This document shows, piece by piece, positions 36,111 to 44,340 of a DNA stretch of 64,000 nt. The position numbers and the translations under genes were made by a program. Every line of letters begins with the position of its first letter. Within the stretch, counting starts at the first letter, position 1. The DNA lies in the NCBI RefSeq assembly GCF_014203325.1, contig NZ_JACHIV010000001.1:5891501-5955500 (forward strand), in the 5' to 3' direction. The DNA is from Saccharopolyspora gloriosae (lineage in GTDB: Bacteria; Actinomycetota; Actinomycetes; Mycobacteriales; Pseudonocardiaceae). The notes under the pieces were generated by a model that saw nothing but the letters and a program-made list of their open reading frames with translations, was not told where the DNA came from and did not search any database.

Positions 36111-36262
36111 CGGAACCTCAGCTGTCTTCTCGCTGCGGGATCTTTTTCCCAAGTGGCTCCGCCACGAGGGAAAAAGCTGTCCTCGCGAGAAGACAGCTGA
36201 GAACCCGCCGGTGGTCCGGCTGCGTGCGTGGTCGCTGCTCAGCGGCTCCGCCGCTGACAAGA
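36098..36262 (-). repeat. Dispersed hairpin element, copy A (full)
   Basis: Read on the minus strand it contains TCAGCGGCGGAGCCGCTGA, then CGGCGGGTTCTCAGC, outer stem CAGCTGTCTTCTCGC with GCGAGAAGACAGCTG, internal-loop constants GAGGACAG and ATCCCGCA, inner hairpin CTTTTTCCC/GGGAAAAAG and end GGTTCCGCTACCCGGACAC. It adjoins the 3' end of the acyl-CoA dehydrogenase gene and supplies its stop codon. Confidence 0.9.
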
Positions 36263-36310
36263 CAATGCCTGCCTGGCGCGCGGCTTACCGAGGTCGGACG
36301 AGCGAGCCGC

Positions 36311-37240
36311 TCAGAACGGACGCAGGCCCCACTGCGCTATCCAGTCCTCGCCGGGGGCGAGGGTGATGAGGTCGGTGCCGGAGTTGAGGGCGTCCGGTGG
36401 GCAGGTCATGGGTTCGATGGCGACGGCCCGGCCGCGGCCGGGGAACTCGTCGTTCGTGTAGACCTGCACCCACTTGAACACCGGGTCCGCCCACAGCTCC
36501 ACGCCGTGCCCCGAGGGGTCGGTCAGCGAGTGCCGGACCAGGGAGTCGCCGGGCGCGGGGACGGCGCCGCCGAAGGCGGTGTCCAGCAGCACGCCCGCCA
36601 ACCTGCGACCGCGGCGGAAGTCCTGCTCGTCGCCTTCCAAGGCGCGCGGCGGGCGCACCGGCAGCAACCGCTCCGGGTCCACCGGCAGCACCGTCGCCGC
36701 CGCCAGCCGCAACGTGCAGTCGTCGGTCTCGGCCAGCCCGGCGCGCGGGTACGGGTGCACGCCGACGCCGAACGGGACGGCGCGCTTGCCCAGGTTCTCC
36801 ACGGTGTGCGTGACGGTCAGCCCGGCATCGTCCAGGGCGTAGCCGATGGAGGTCAGCAGCGGCACCGGCCAGCCCGGCTGCGCAGGGACCATCGCGTGCA
36901 GCACGATCGTCGACTCGGCGTGCTCCACCACCGTCCAGGCTGTGTGCCGGAGCAGGCCGTGGATGGCGTTGTGCCGCTCGGGTTCGGTGAGCGCGAGCTG
37001 CTGCGGCTCCCGCTCCAGGGTCCACGTGCCGTCGGCGACCCGGTTCGGCCACGGCACCAGCACCGCACCGGCGCCGCCAGGCGGGCGCTCGTCGGCGTCG
37101 TAGGTCTCGGAGTACGCCACCCCGTCGACGTCGTAGGAGCGCAGCGCGGCGCCGACCTCGGTGACCACGGCGCGCGCGGCGCCGTGCACGATCTCGAACT
37201 GCCTGCCGGTGGCCGCGACTGGATCATTCACACCGACCAC
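36311..37240 (-). CDS. Aldose 1-epimerase family protein (mutarotase-like)
   Basis: The 309-residue protein has the GalM-type beta-sandwich signatures NRVADGTWTLER (Arg), ERHNAIHGLLRHTAWTV (His) and FGVGVHPYPRAG (second His), with a late acidic site in IEPMTCPPDALNSG. It should interconvert alpha and beta anomers of hexoses. Start GTG 37240. It lies between an APC permease gene upstream on the same strand and copy A of the dispersed repeat; a strong terminator at 37279-37317 separates it from the permease. Confidence 0.88.
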   Translation of the reverse strand: MVGVNDPVAATGRQFEIVHGAARAVVTEVGAALRSYDVDGVAYSETYDADERPPGGAGAVLVPWPNRVADGTWTLEREPQQLALTEPERHNAIHGLLRHTAWTVVEHAESTIVLHAMVPAQPGWPVPLLTSIGYALDDAGLTVTHTVENLGKRAVPFGVGVHPYPRAGLAETDDCTLRLAAATVLPVDPERLLPVRPPRALEGDEQDFRRGRRLAGVLLDTAFGGAVPAPGDSLVRHSLTDPSGHGVELWADPVFKWVQVYTNDEFPGRGRAVAIEPMTCPPDALNSGTDLITLAPGEDWIAQWGLRPF

Positions 37241-37278
37241 TCTAGAACGTGCGCGCCGCGGCCGTGGCCGACGCGAAA

Positions 37279-37317
37279 AAGCCCCGCCCCGCGGGTTTTC
37301 ACCGCGGGACGGGGCTT
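37279..37317 (-). terminator. Intrinsic terminator after the APC permease gene
   Basis: On the minus strand AAGCCCCGTCCCGCGG pairs with CCGCGGGGCGGGGCTT and is followed by TTTCGC. This is one of the strongest terminators in the window. Confidence 0.88.
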
Positions 37318-37354
37318 CGGGGTCCTTCCAGAATGATCTTCTGATCGGTGTCTC

Positions 37355-37403
37355 GTCAGCGGCGAAGCCGCTGAGGTTCCGCTGAGCGACCCGCTGCGCA
37401 GGT
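37355..37403 (+). repeat. Truncated copy of the dispersed hairpin element (copy B), inside a larger inverted repeat
   Basis: GTCAGCGGCGAAGCCGCTGA is joined directly to GGTTCCGCTGAGCGACC, as if the central part had been deleted. It is enclosed by GTCCTTCCAGAATGATCT (37322-37339) and the near-perfect reverse complement AGGTCATTCTGAAAGGAC (37400-37417). Confidence 0.7.
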
Positions 37404-37434
37404 CATTCTGAAAGGACTCCTTCGGCGAGACCGG

Positions 37435-38829
37435 TTACTTGGCCAGCTTGTCCGGGTCGAAGTCGACGCGGCCGGCGATCAGCCGGTTCACGCCCCAGAA
37501 CACGACGCCGATGAGCAGCAGGGCCCCTGCGACCAGGTATTCGGCGACGGGACGGCCCGACAGCGGGCTCGCGAAGAACAGGCACAGCACGGCGCCCAGC
37601 GCCGGAATCCACGTCGGGGCCTTGAAGTGCTTGTGCTCCACGACGTCCTTGCGCAGCACCAGGACCGCGACGTTGACGATGGCGAACACGACCAGCAGCA
37701 GCAGCGAGGTGGTGCTGCCCAAGTCCTCGATCTCCAGCAGGCTCACCAGGACCACGGCCAGGATGCTGGTGAACAGGATCGCGACCCACGGCGTCTGCCG
37801 GGAGCGGTGCACGCGGCCGAACACCGACGGGATGATCCGCTCGTTCGACATGCCGTAGACGAGGCGGCTGGCCATCAGCATGTTGATCAGGGCGGTGTTG
37901 GTGACCGCGAACAGCGCGATGATGGAGAACAGGATCGGCGGGAACCACGGCGCGGCGGCCTTCACGACCAGCAGCAGCGGCGCGTCGGTCGCCGCGAGCT
38001 CGTCAGTGGGCACCAGCGTCGAGGTGATCACCGCGATGATCAGGTAGATGGCGGCGGTGATGGACAGGCCGAGCAGCAGCGCGCGCGGGAAGACCTTCGC
38101 CGGGTTGCGGGTCTCCTCGGCCATGTTCACCGAGTCCTCGAAGCCGACCATCGCGAAGAACGCCAGCGCGGTCGCCGAGGTGACGGCCAGCAGCGGGCTG
38201 GACTCGGGGTTGAACTCCAGCAGCCTGCCCGGGTCCGGCGCGACCGCCGGGTCATTGGAGCCGCTGATCAGCGCGTAGGCGCCGAAGAGGATGACCAGCA
38301 GCAGCCCGCCGAGCTCCACGCAGGTCAGCACCACGTTCATCTTCACCGACTCGCCCACGCCCCTGAAGTTGATCAGGGCCAGGACGATCAGGAAGGCCAG
38401 CGCGACGACGATCGCGGCCGGACCCACGCTGGGGAAGATCTCCTCCAGGTAGTTGCCGCTGAACGCCTGCGCCGCGGAGGCGGCGGAAGTGATGCCGGAG
38501 CACATCACGGCGAACGCGATGATGAAGGTGATGAAGTGGATGCCGAACGCGCGGTGCACGTACAGCGGCGCGCCACCGGCCTTCGGGTACTTGCCCACCA
38601 GCTCCAGGTAGCTGCACGCGGTGAGGAACGCGACCACGAAGGCGACCACGAACGGAATCCACAGCGCGCCGCCGACCTTGCCTGCGACCTTGCCGGTCAG
38701 GGAGTACACCGTGGTGCCGAGGATGTCTCCCACCACGAAGAACAGGAGCAGTTTCGGCCCCATGACCTGCTTCAGGCCGGGCTGCGCACCGTCGGGCGCC
38801 TCGTTGTCCATGGTCGTGTCGTTGGCCAT
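37435..38829 (-). CDS. APC-superfamily amino acid permease
   Basis: The 464-residue protein has about twelve transmembrane helices. Helix 1 reads LLLFFVVGDILGTTVYSLTG, the unwound glycine region typical of APC permeases, and AFFAMVGFEDSVNMAEETRNP is the helix 6 signature. The substrate is probably an amino acid or amine; the sequence does not decide. ATG 38829 is chosen so that the protein starts MANDTTMDNEAPDG with a short cytoplasmic segment. It is followed by repeat copy B and a terminator. Confidence 0.9.
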   Translation of the reverse strand: MANDTTMDNEAPDGAQPGLKQVMGPKLLLFFVVGDILGTTVYSLTGKVAGKVGGALWIPFVVAFVVAFLTACSYLELVGKYPKAGGAPLYVHRAFGIHFITFIIAFAVMCSGITSAASAAQAFSGNYLEEIFPSVGPAAIVVALAFLIVLALINFRGVGESVKMNVVLTCVELGGLLLVILFGAYALISGSNDPAVAPDPGRLLEFNPESSPLLAVTSATALAFFAMVGFEDSVNMAEETRNPAKVFPRALLLGLSITAAIYLIIAVITSTLVPTDELAATDAPLLLVVKAAAPWFPPILFSIIALFAVTNTALINMLMASRLVYGMSNERIIPSVFGRVHRSRQTPWVAILFTSILAVVLVSLLEIEDLGSTTSLLLLVVFAIVNVAVLVLRKDVVEHKHFKAPTWIPALGAVLCLFFASPLSGRPVAEYLVAGALLLIGVVFWGVNRLIAGRVDFDPDKLAK

Positions 38830-39100
38830 GGCAGGAAAGTGTGCCGGTTCAGCTGGGGCGATCTTGGGGCACCCCTGGTAGAACGCCTGCGCCACCGGAC
38901 GCACCGGGTGCGGCCGAATGTCGCAGTGACAGTCCGCGGCCTGCGCTTTTCACGTCGCGCGGTGATCGGATCGCCGACCCGATCGGCAGATTCCGCGGCC
39001 GGATCGGAACCGGACCGTCACCGCCTCCCGCAGCACCGCGCGTTCGCTGCTCCGATCCGGTGAGATCGCGGGCCGCTCCGCGACGGCCGCCGCAAGAGGG

Positions 39101-40390
39101 TCAGGCCGTCGGCGCCCGGTACCGCCAGAACGCGGGGATCAGCAGCGCCGCGGCGAGCGCGCACACCACGACGAGCACGCCGCCCGCGGCGATGGTGGCC
39201 TGCGCGCCGATCGCCGCGCCCCCGCTGCCGTGCAGCACGTCCGCGAGCCGCGGGCCGCCCGCGACGACGACGGTGAACACGCCCTGGATGCGCCCGCGCA
39301 TCTCGTCGGTCGCCGCCGCCTGCAGCATCGAACTCCGGTAGACCATGCTCACCAGGTCCGCTCCGCCGCCGATGGCGAGGAACAGCACCCCGAGCCACAG
39401 CGAGTCCGCCAGCCCGAACCCGATGATCGCCACGCCCCACACGAGCACGCCGATGGTGACGCCGACGCCGTGGCGCAGGATGCGGTGCAGCCAGCCGGAC
39501 AGCACCCCGAACACGAAGGCGCCCAGCGGGATCGCCGCGTACAGCCAGCCCAGCGCCGCGCCGCCGCCCGGCGGGTCGCCGTAGACGCGCTCGGCCAGTT
39601 CGGGGAACAGGGCGCGCGGCATCCCGAACACCATCGCGATGATGTCCATCAGGAACGACGCGAGCAGCACCGGGTGCGTGGCGAGGTAGCGGAACCCGTC
39701 GATGACGGAGCGCAGCCCGGCCTTCGTCGGCGCCCCTTCCAGCGGCGGCAGCGCGGGCAGCCGGAACACCGCCCACACCGCGACGGTGAGCGCGAGCGCG
39801 TCCACCAGGTACAGCACCGACAGCCCGAGCAGCGGCAGCAGGACACCGGCCAGCAGCGGCCCGACGACTGATCCGAGCTGGAACACGGTGGAGCCCAGCG
39901 CCTGCGCCGAGGGCAGCAGCGGGGCCGGAATGATCCGGGCGATGGCGGCGCTGCGCGTCGGCATGTTCACGGCGAAGCAGGTCTGCTGCAGCGCGAACAG
40001 CACCAGCACCAGCCACACCGAACCGGTGCCGCTCGCGGCCACCAGCCACAGCAGGATCGCGGTCGCGGCGAGCCCGCTGTTGGTGACCAGCAGCAGCTTC
40101 CGGCGGTCCACGATGTCGGCGACGGCGCCGCCCCAGAGGCCGAACACCAGCAGCGGCACCAGGCCGAAGATCCCCGCGAGGCCCACGTAGGCGGAGTTGC
40201 CGGTGAGGTCGTAGAGCTGCTTGGGCACCGCGACAGCGCTGAACTGCGCCCCGACGGAGGTGACGATGCTGGAGGTCCACAGCCGCCGGTACGCCGGGTA
40301 CTGCAACGGCCGGGTGTCGAGGACGACCTTGCCGAGCACCGATCGCCAAGATCGCCGGGTTTCCGTAGCGCGCCCGCTGTCCTCGTCCAC
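39101..40390 (-). CDS. MFS exporter, EntS-like
   Basis: The 429-residue protein has about twelve transmembrane helices and the pattern of drug/siderophore exporters of the EntS-like group: RRLWTSSIVTSVGAQFSAVA in helix 1, ADIVDRRKLLLVTN after helix 2 (a loop 2-3 motif) and MYRSSMLQAAATDEMRGRIQG between helices 10 and 11. The substrate is not known. GTG 40390 has a TAGGGT box eight bases upstream, which suggests leaderless translation. Its upstream region is an 800-bp gene-free zone full of repeats. Confidence 0.88.
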   Translation of the reverse strand: MDEDSGRATETRRSWRSVLGKVVLDTRPLQYPAYRRLWTSSIVTSVGAQFSAVAVPKQLYDLTGNSAYVGLAGIFGLVPLLVFGLWGGAVADIVDRRKLLLVTNSGLAATAILLWLVAASGTGSVWLVLVLFALQQTCFAVNMPTRSAAIARIIPAPLLPSAQALGSTVFQLGSVVGPLLAGVLLPLLGLSVLYLVDALALTVAVWAVFRLPALPPLEGAPTKAGLRSVIDGFRYLATHPVLLASFLMDIIAMVFGMPRALFPELAERVYGDPPGGGAALGWLYAAIPLGAFVFGVLSGWLHRILRHGVGVTIGVLVWGVAIIGFGLADSLWLGVLFLAIGGGADLVSMVYRSSMLQAAATDEMRGRIQGVFTVVVAGGPRLADVLHGSGGAAIGAQATIAAGGVLVVVCALAAALLIPAFWRYRAPTA

Positions 40391-40398
40391 GAAGGGCC

Positions 40399-40404
40399 AC
40401 CCTA
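40399..40404 (-). promoter_or_regulatory. -10 box (TAGGGT) for leaderless MFS gene
   Basis: TAGGGT on the minus strand ends eight bases before the GTG at 40390. Confidence 0.4.
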
Positions 40405-40624
40405 GCCATGAGCCTGGCTAAAGAAACCATCCGTTGTGACGCACCCGACGCCCCGCACCACCATCCAGGTGAACCCCCGAACCCACTCCCCCCAGCACGC
40501 CCACCCCAAGCCGAACAGGGCCAGCGGCCGAAAACCAAGCACCACAAGAAAAACCGAACCCACCCGCCCGGGAGGCCGTGCCTCCCAGCAGCAAAACCAC
40601 CCCGCCTCACGACCGAAACCCACA

Positions 40625-40950
40625 CCTAGCGGCGAAGCCGTGCCTCGCGACCGAAGGCCGCGCAGTGGGCGAGCGAACCCACGCATGCGTAGCGGCCATG
40701 CCCCGCGGCAAGGCCGTGCAACGAACGGCGAAACAAGCCTGCTCAGCACCGAAGGCCGCGCCGAGCGGCAAAACCGTGCAGTGAACGGCGAAGCCGTGCT
40801 TGCCTAGCGGCGAAGCCGCGCCTTGGGCGGGCGATAGCCACGCCTGCCTCGCGGCCGAAGGCCGTGCCGTGCGGCGAAGCCGTGCCTTGGGCGGCGAAGC
40901 CACGCCTGCCTTGCGGCCGAAGGCCGTGCCTGTATTCGCGCAGCGAATAG
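40625..40950. repeat. Degenerate array of GCGGCGAAGCCG mini-hairpins
   Basis: Roughly a dozen units of the type GCGGCgaaGCCGtGCC alternate with CGGCCgaaGGCCG units. Each is a short stem closed by a GAA loop; several contain GCGAAGC, a DNA heptamer known to fold into an unusually stable mini-hairpin. The array ends with TATTCG/CGAATA (40932-40949). No open frame is supported through it. Confidence 0.7.
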
Positions 40951-40969
40951 CCCACGTCCAAAAGCCGCC

Positions 40970-41090
40970 CACCCGCGGGTTCTCAGCGGCTTCCTCGCGA
41001 GGACAGCTTTTTCCCTCGTGGCGGAGCCACTCGGGAAAAAGATCCCGCAGCGAGGAAGCCGCTGAGGTTCCGCTAAGCGACCACCAAAGC
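40970..41090 (+). repeat. Dispersed hairpin element, copy C
   Basis: CCCGCGGGTTCTCAGC is followed by outer stem CAGCGGCTTCCTCGC and GCGAGGAAGCCGCTG, constants GAGGACAG and ATCCCGCA, inner hairpin CTTTTTCCC/GGGAAAAAG with apical GTGGCGGAGCCAC, and GGTTCCGCTAAGCGACC. The right end points to the pdxH stop. The usual leading hairpin is replaced by the mini-hairpin array. Confidence 0.9.
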
Positions 41091-41218
41091 AGAACGAGCC
41101 GTGGAAGCACTCAGTGAACCCGGCATTCCACGCACCACAGCAACCACACGCCCAAACCGGGGAAGGCCTTAAAACCCGACGCCACACGCCAAGCCGAACC
41201 CGGCTCCACAACCGCGGC

Positions 41219-41881
41219 TCACGGAGCCAACCGCTCCACGGACCAGCGTTCGTCGTTGCGGCGGAAGCGGAGCCGGTCGTGCAGCCTGTCGGGCCGCCCT
41301 TGCCAGAACTCCACGGCTTCGGGCCTGATCCGCCAGCCGCCCCAGTGCGGCGGCACCGGCACCTTCTCGGCGTCGGCGAAGCGGCGTTCGATGCCGTTGA
41401 GCGAGGACTGCAGCGCGTCGCGCCCGGTCACGACGCGGGATTGCGGCGAGGCCCACGCGCCGAGCTGGGAGCCGCGCGGGCGCACCGCCCAGTATTCGGC
41501 GGTCTCGTCGCTGCTGACCTTCTCGACGGTGCCGCGCACGTTGACCTGGCGTTGCAGCGTGAGCCACGGGAAGGTCGCGGCGGCGACGCGGGTCGCGGTG
41601 AGGTCGTGGCTCTTCGACGAGGTGTAGTTGGTGAAGAAGACCACCCCGCGTTCGTCGAATCCTTTGCACAGCACGGTGCGCGAGGAGGGGAATCCGTCGG
41701 CGTCCGCCGTCGCGAGCACCATCGCGTTGGGCTCCGGCACCTCCGACCGGACGGCCTCGTCGAACCAGATCCGCAGCTGTTCGTGCCAGGTGTCGGCGAG
41801 CAGGCCCTCCTGCAGGGAGCCAGCCTCGTAGGACACCCGCATGGACGACAAAGTGCCGGTGCTCACGGTGCTTTCGGACAT
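41219..41881 (-). CDS. pdxH: Pyridoxamine 5'-phosphate oxidase
   Basis: FMN enzyme that makes pyridoxal 5'-phosphate from PNP or PMP. The 220-residue protein has the family order: RVSYEAGSLQEGLL, PNAMVLATADADGFPSSRTV, GVVFFTNYTSSKSHDL, VRGTVEKVSSDETAEYWAVR, and the C-terminal WGGWRIRPEAVEFWQGRPDR with LHDRLRFRR...WSVERLAP. All are FMN- or PLP-contacting segments. ATG 41881 has GGGAGG upstream. It stands alone; repeat copy C lies beyond its 3' end. Confidence 0.95.
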   Translation of the reverse strand: MSESTVSTGTLSSMRVSYEAGSLQEGLLADTWHEQLRIWFDEAVRSEVPEPNAMVLATADADGFPSSRTVLCKGFDERGVVFFTNYTSSKSHDLTATRVAAATFPWLTLQRQVNVRGTVEKVSSDETAEYWAVRPRGSQLGAWASPQSRVVTGRDALQSSLNGIERRFADAEKVPVPPHWGGWRIRPEAVEFWQGRPDRLHDRLRFRRNDERWSVERLAP

Positions 41882-42091
41882 CCGTCATTTCCTCCCTGAC
41901 CCGACTGGTGTGCCTGTTGATCGGCGGCGCCGGAGGATACGAGCCGAACCGGTCGGCGCGGCAACCGCGGTGCGCCACGGGCACCGCTATGACGGTAAAC
42001 GGCTTGGGAACGCACGCCGAACCGGTCGAAACGTCACGATCGATCCCGCAAACGATGCAGTGACGGCGAGCACACTCGAATGGCAGCAGGT

Positions 42092-42919
42092 TCAGGGCCG
42101 GTTCGTCCGGTTCCGTGCGGGCGCGCTGACCGCGATGTCGCCGTCCGGGTTGTCATCCGACGCTTCCGGGGGTTGCACTGCTGCTTCCGGGTGGTGTTGG
42201 AGTGCTCGGGTGAGTCTGCGCCGCGCGGTGACGACGTCGGCGGCGAGCGCGGTCGCGAGCGCTCCCCCGGCGGGCAGCGGCACCAGGGACCACCACGGGC
42301 CGCTGCTCGGGGTGGCCGGATCGGTGCCGCCGAGCAGGGTTTCGGTGCCGAGCACGCGGGCGCCCGCGAGGTGACCGGCGCTGTCCGCGAGCGGTCCGGG
42401 CCCGAGGTCGAGGTGCTGGCGCAGCAGCGGCACGCCGTCGCGCACGAGGTCGGTGGTGGTGCGCAGCTCTCCGGATGGTTCGCCGTGCCTGCCGAGCACG
42501 AGCACTTCGCGGCAGCGCAGCCGGGCGTCGGCGGCGAGGTCGGCGCGGAACGCGGCGCGGTGCTCGGCGCGGGCGGTCACGACGGTCGTTCCGGGCCGGT
42601 AGTCCACGCTGCCGCCGGCGCCGATCTCCATCCGCACGTCGGCGCTGCTGGCTCCGCCGCACCGGCCGGGCAGCGCGACGGTGGCGGCGGTGCCGCGCAG
42701 CTGCAGCCGCGCGCCGGGTCCGATGTGGACGCGCAGCCGCAGTTCGTCCCCGCCGAGCGGGGCGGCCGCCGAGCTCACCAGGTGCACGATCGCCCCGTCC
42801 GCGCCTGCGACGGCCGCGCGCCGGTGCACCAGCGTCAGCGGGGCCGCGCAGCGCAGTTCCCGCACGACGCTGCGGCCGCGCGCGTCGAGCTCCACCCGCA
42901 GCACCGCCGAGGCCTTCAC
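42092..42919 (-). CDS. ureD: Urease accessory protein UreD
   Basis: Scaffold chaperone that binds apo-urease and, with UreF and UreG, delivers nickel. The 275-residue protein starts KASAVLRVELDARGRSVV and has LTLVHRRAAVAGADGAIVHLVSSAAAPLGGDEL and VDYRPGTTVV, consistent with UreD/UreH, though this family is divergent. The start is GTG 42919, 13 bases after ureG. It is the last gene of the ure operon, so the order ureABCFGD is that of other actinobacteria. The Ser/Ala/Pro tail is longer than usual. Confidence 0.85.
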   Translation of the reverse strand: MKASAVLRVELDARGRSVVRELRCAAPLTLVHRRAAVAGADGAIVHLVSSAAAPLGGDELRLRVHIGPGARLQLRGTAATVALPGRCGGASSADVRMEIGAGGSVDYRPGTTVVTARAEHRAAFRADLAADARLRCREVLVLGRHGEPSGELRTTTDLVRDGVPLLRQHLDLGPGPLADSAGHLAGARVLGTETLLGGTDPATPSSGPWWSLVPLPAGGALATALAADVVTARRRLTRALQHHPEAAVQPPEASDDNPDGDIAVSAPARNRTNRP

Positions 42920-42932
42920 CGCGAGCCCCGCC

Positions 42933-43643
42933 TCACCGGGGGTCCTGGCCGGGACCGCCGAGCCGCGCCCGGACCCAGGCGGAGACGTCCGGGGCGTTCG
43001 GGGTCTCGGTGAGCGATTGCGCGATCACCGGCAGCTCGCCGCGCATCCGGTGCGCGTCGGCGAGCATCACCGCCATGTCGGCGCCGACGCGCTCGGCGAG
43101 GTCCACCTTGTTGATCACGAGCAGGTCGGCGGTGGTGACGCCGGGGCCGCCCTTGCGCGGCACCTTGTCCCCGCCCGCGACGTCCACGACGAAGATCTGG
43201 TCGTCGGCGAGGCCGCGGCTGAACACGGCGGTGAGGTTGTCCCCGCCGCTTTCCACGATGACCAGTTCCAGTCCCGGGTGCCGGTGTTCGAGGCGTTCCA
43301 CCGCGTCGAGGTTCGCGGTGATGTCGTCGCGGATCGCGGTGTGCGGGCACGCCCCGGTCTGCACGGCCTCGACGCGGTCCGGGTCGAGCACCCCGGCGGA
43401 GCGCAGGAAGTCGGCGTCCTCGGTGGTGTAGATGTCGTTGGTGACCACCGCGAGCCGCACTTCGGCTCCGAGCGCCCGGCACAGCGCGGCGGTGAGCGCG
43501 GTCTTGCCGCTGCCGACGGGGCCGCCGATGCCGAGCCGGAACGGCCGGCCGAGGCGGCTCACCGCGGCGTGCGGGTCGGGTCCGGCGGAGGCCGGGTCGA
43601 AGTCGACCTCGTGGGTGTGCCCGTGGCCGTGGTCAGGAGGCAA
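42933..43643 (-). CDS. ureG: Urease accessory GTPase UreG
   Basis: Nickel-binding GTPase that powers urease metallocentre assembly. The 236-residue protein has the P-loop [13 protein letters not shown] near residue 40, the metal-binding [12 protein letters not shown] (CPH motif) near 100 and [24 protein letters not shown] as later G motifs. A short His-rich N-terminus ([11 protein letters not shown]) may bind nickel. The start appears to be TTG at 43641-43643, overlapping ureF by 11 bases, which suggests coupled translation; a start further inside is possible. Confidence 0.94.
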   Translation of the reverse strand: MPPDHGHGHTHEVDFDPASAGPDPHAAVSRLGRPFRLGIGGPVGSGKTALTAALCRALGAEVRLAVVTNDIYTTEDADFLRSAGVLDPDRVEAVQTGACPHTAIRDDITANLDAVERLEHRHPGLELVIVESGGDNLTAVFSRGLADDQIFVVDVAGGDKVPRKGGPGVTTADLLVINKVDLAERVGADMAVMLADAHRMRGELPVIAQSLTETPNAPDVSAWVRARLGGPGQDPR

Positions 43644-44322
43644 AGAGACGCACCTCTTCCTGGTGGTGGCGGTCGTGCGATTCGGCGAGCAGGTCCAGCG
43701 CGGGCGAGCCCGGCGCGGGCAGGTCGGCCGGGTCGGCCCCGGCGGTCGACGCCGCGGTGTCGGCGATGCCGGCGATGTCGGCGGCGAAGTCGGCGACGAC
43801 GGCGTTCACGGCCATCGGGTCCAGGCCCAGCAGCCGCACGCCCGCCGAGGACGGTCCGCTGATGGCGAGGTACCCGGCGGTCAGCGCCGCTTCGCGGGGC
43901 GCGGCTCCGGCGGTGGCCGCCAGCACGCCCAGCACGATCGGGTGGTGCGGGCGCGGGGTCGCGGCGATCAGGTCGTCCAGCGCCGCCGACGGCCACGCCA
44001 CCGTCCCGGACCGCACGGTGCCCCGCCCTTGCGCGCGGGAGGCCGCGCGCTGGGCCGGGGAGGGGGTGCGCGCGTCGAGCTCCGCGTCCAGCACCGCCCA
44101 GTGCCCGCGGGGAACGGCGCGGTGCGCGGCGTGGGCCGCGGCGGCGGCGAACACCGCCTGCACCGCGCCCGCGCCGCGCAGCCTGCCGTGCAGGAACTCG
44201 CGCAGGCTCGGCACGTCGGTGAGCAGTCCGCGCGCGGCGGCCTCCTCCACACCGCCGGAGTGCACGTGGCCGCCGCCGGGGAACCGCGCGTCGGCGAGCG
44301 CCAGCACCGCGAGTCCCGTCAT
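43633..44322 (-). CDS. ureF: Urease accessory protein UreF
   Basis: Helical accessory protein that joins UreD and UreG to urease. The 229-residue protein starts [24 protein letters not shown], the conserved N-terminal part, and has [10 protein letters not shown] and [29 protein letters not shown] in the core. It is preceded by ureC (18 bases apart) and overlaps ureG. Confidence 0.92.
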   Translation of the reverse strand: MTGLAVLALADARFPGGGHVHSGGVEEAAARGLLTDVPSLREFLHGRLRGAGAVQAVFAAAAAHAAHRAVPRGHWAVLDAELDARTPSPAQRAASRAQGRGTVRSGTVAWPSAALDDLIAATPRPHHPIVLGVLAATAGAAPREAALTAGYLAISGPSSAGVRLLGLDPMAVNAVVADFAADIAGIADTAASTAGADPADLPAPGSPALDLLAESHDRHHQEEVRLFAS

Positions 44323-44340
44323 CCGCCGCCTCCGATCAGG

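Larger units (their letters stand above)
40391..41218. other. 828-bp gene-free region, C/A-skewed then repeat-rich
   Basis: Open frames here are low quality and I accept none. From 40435 to 40625 the plus strand is rich in C and A and poor in T. From 40625 to 40950 a degenerate mini-hairpin array follows, then copy C of the dispersed element (40970-41090). The first 15 bases carry the MFS promoter (ACCCTA at 40399-40404, read TAGGGT on the minus strand). Confidence 0.7.

Noticed and set aside
40402-41110. Several small overlapping open frames in the repeat region
   Set aside because: They follow the repeat composition, overlap on both strands and have no ribosome sites or recognisable domains.
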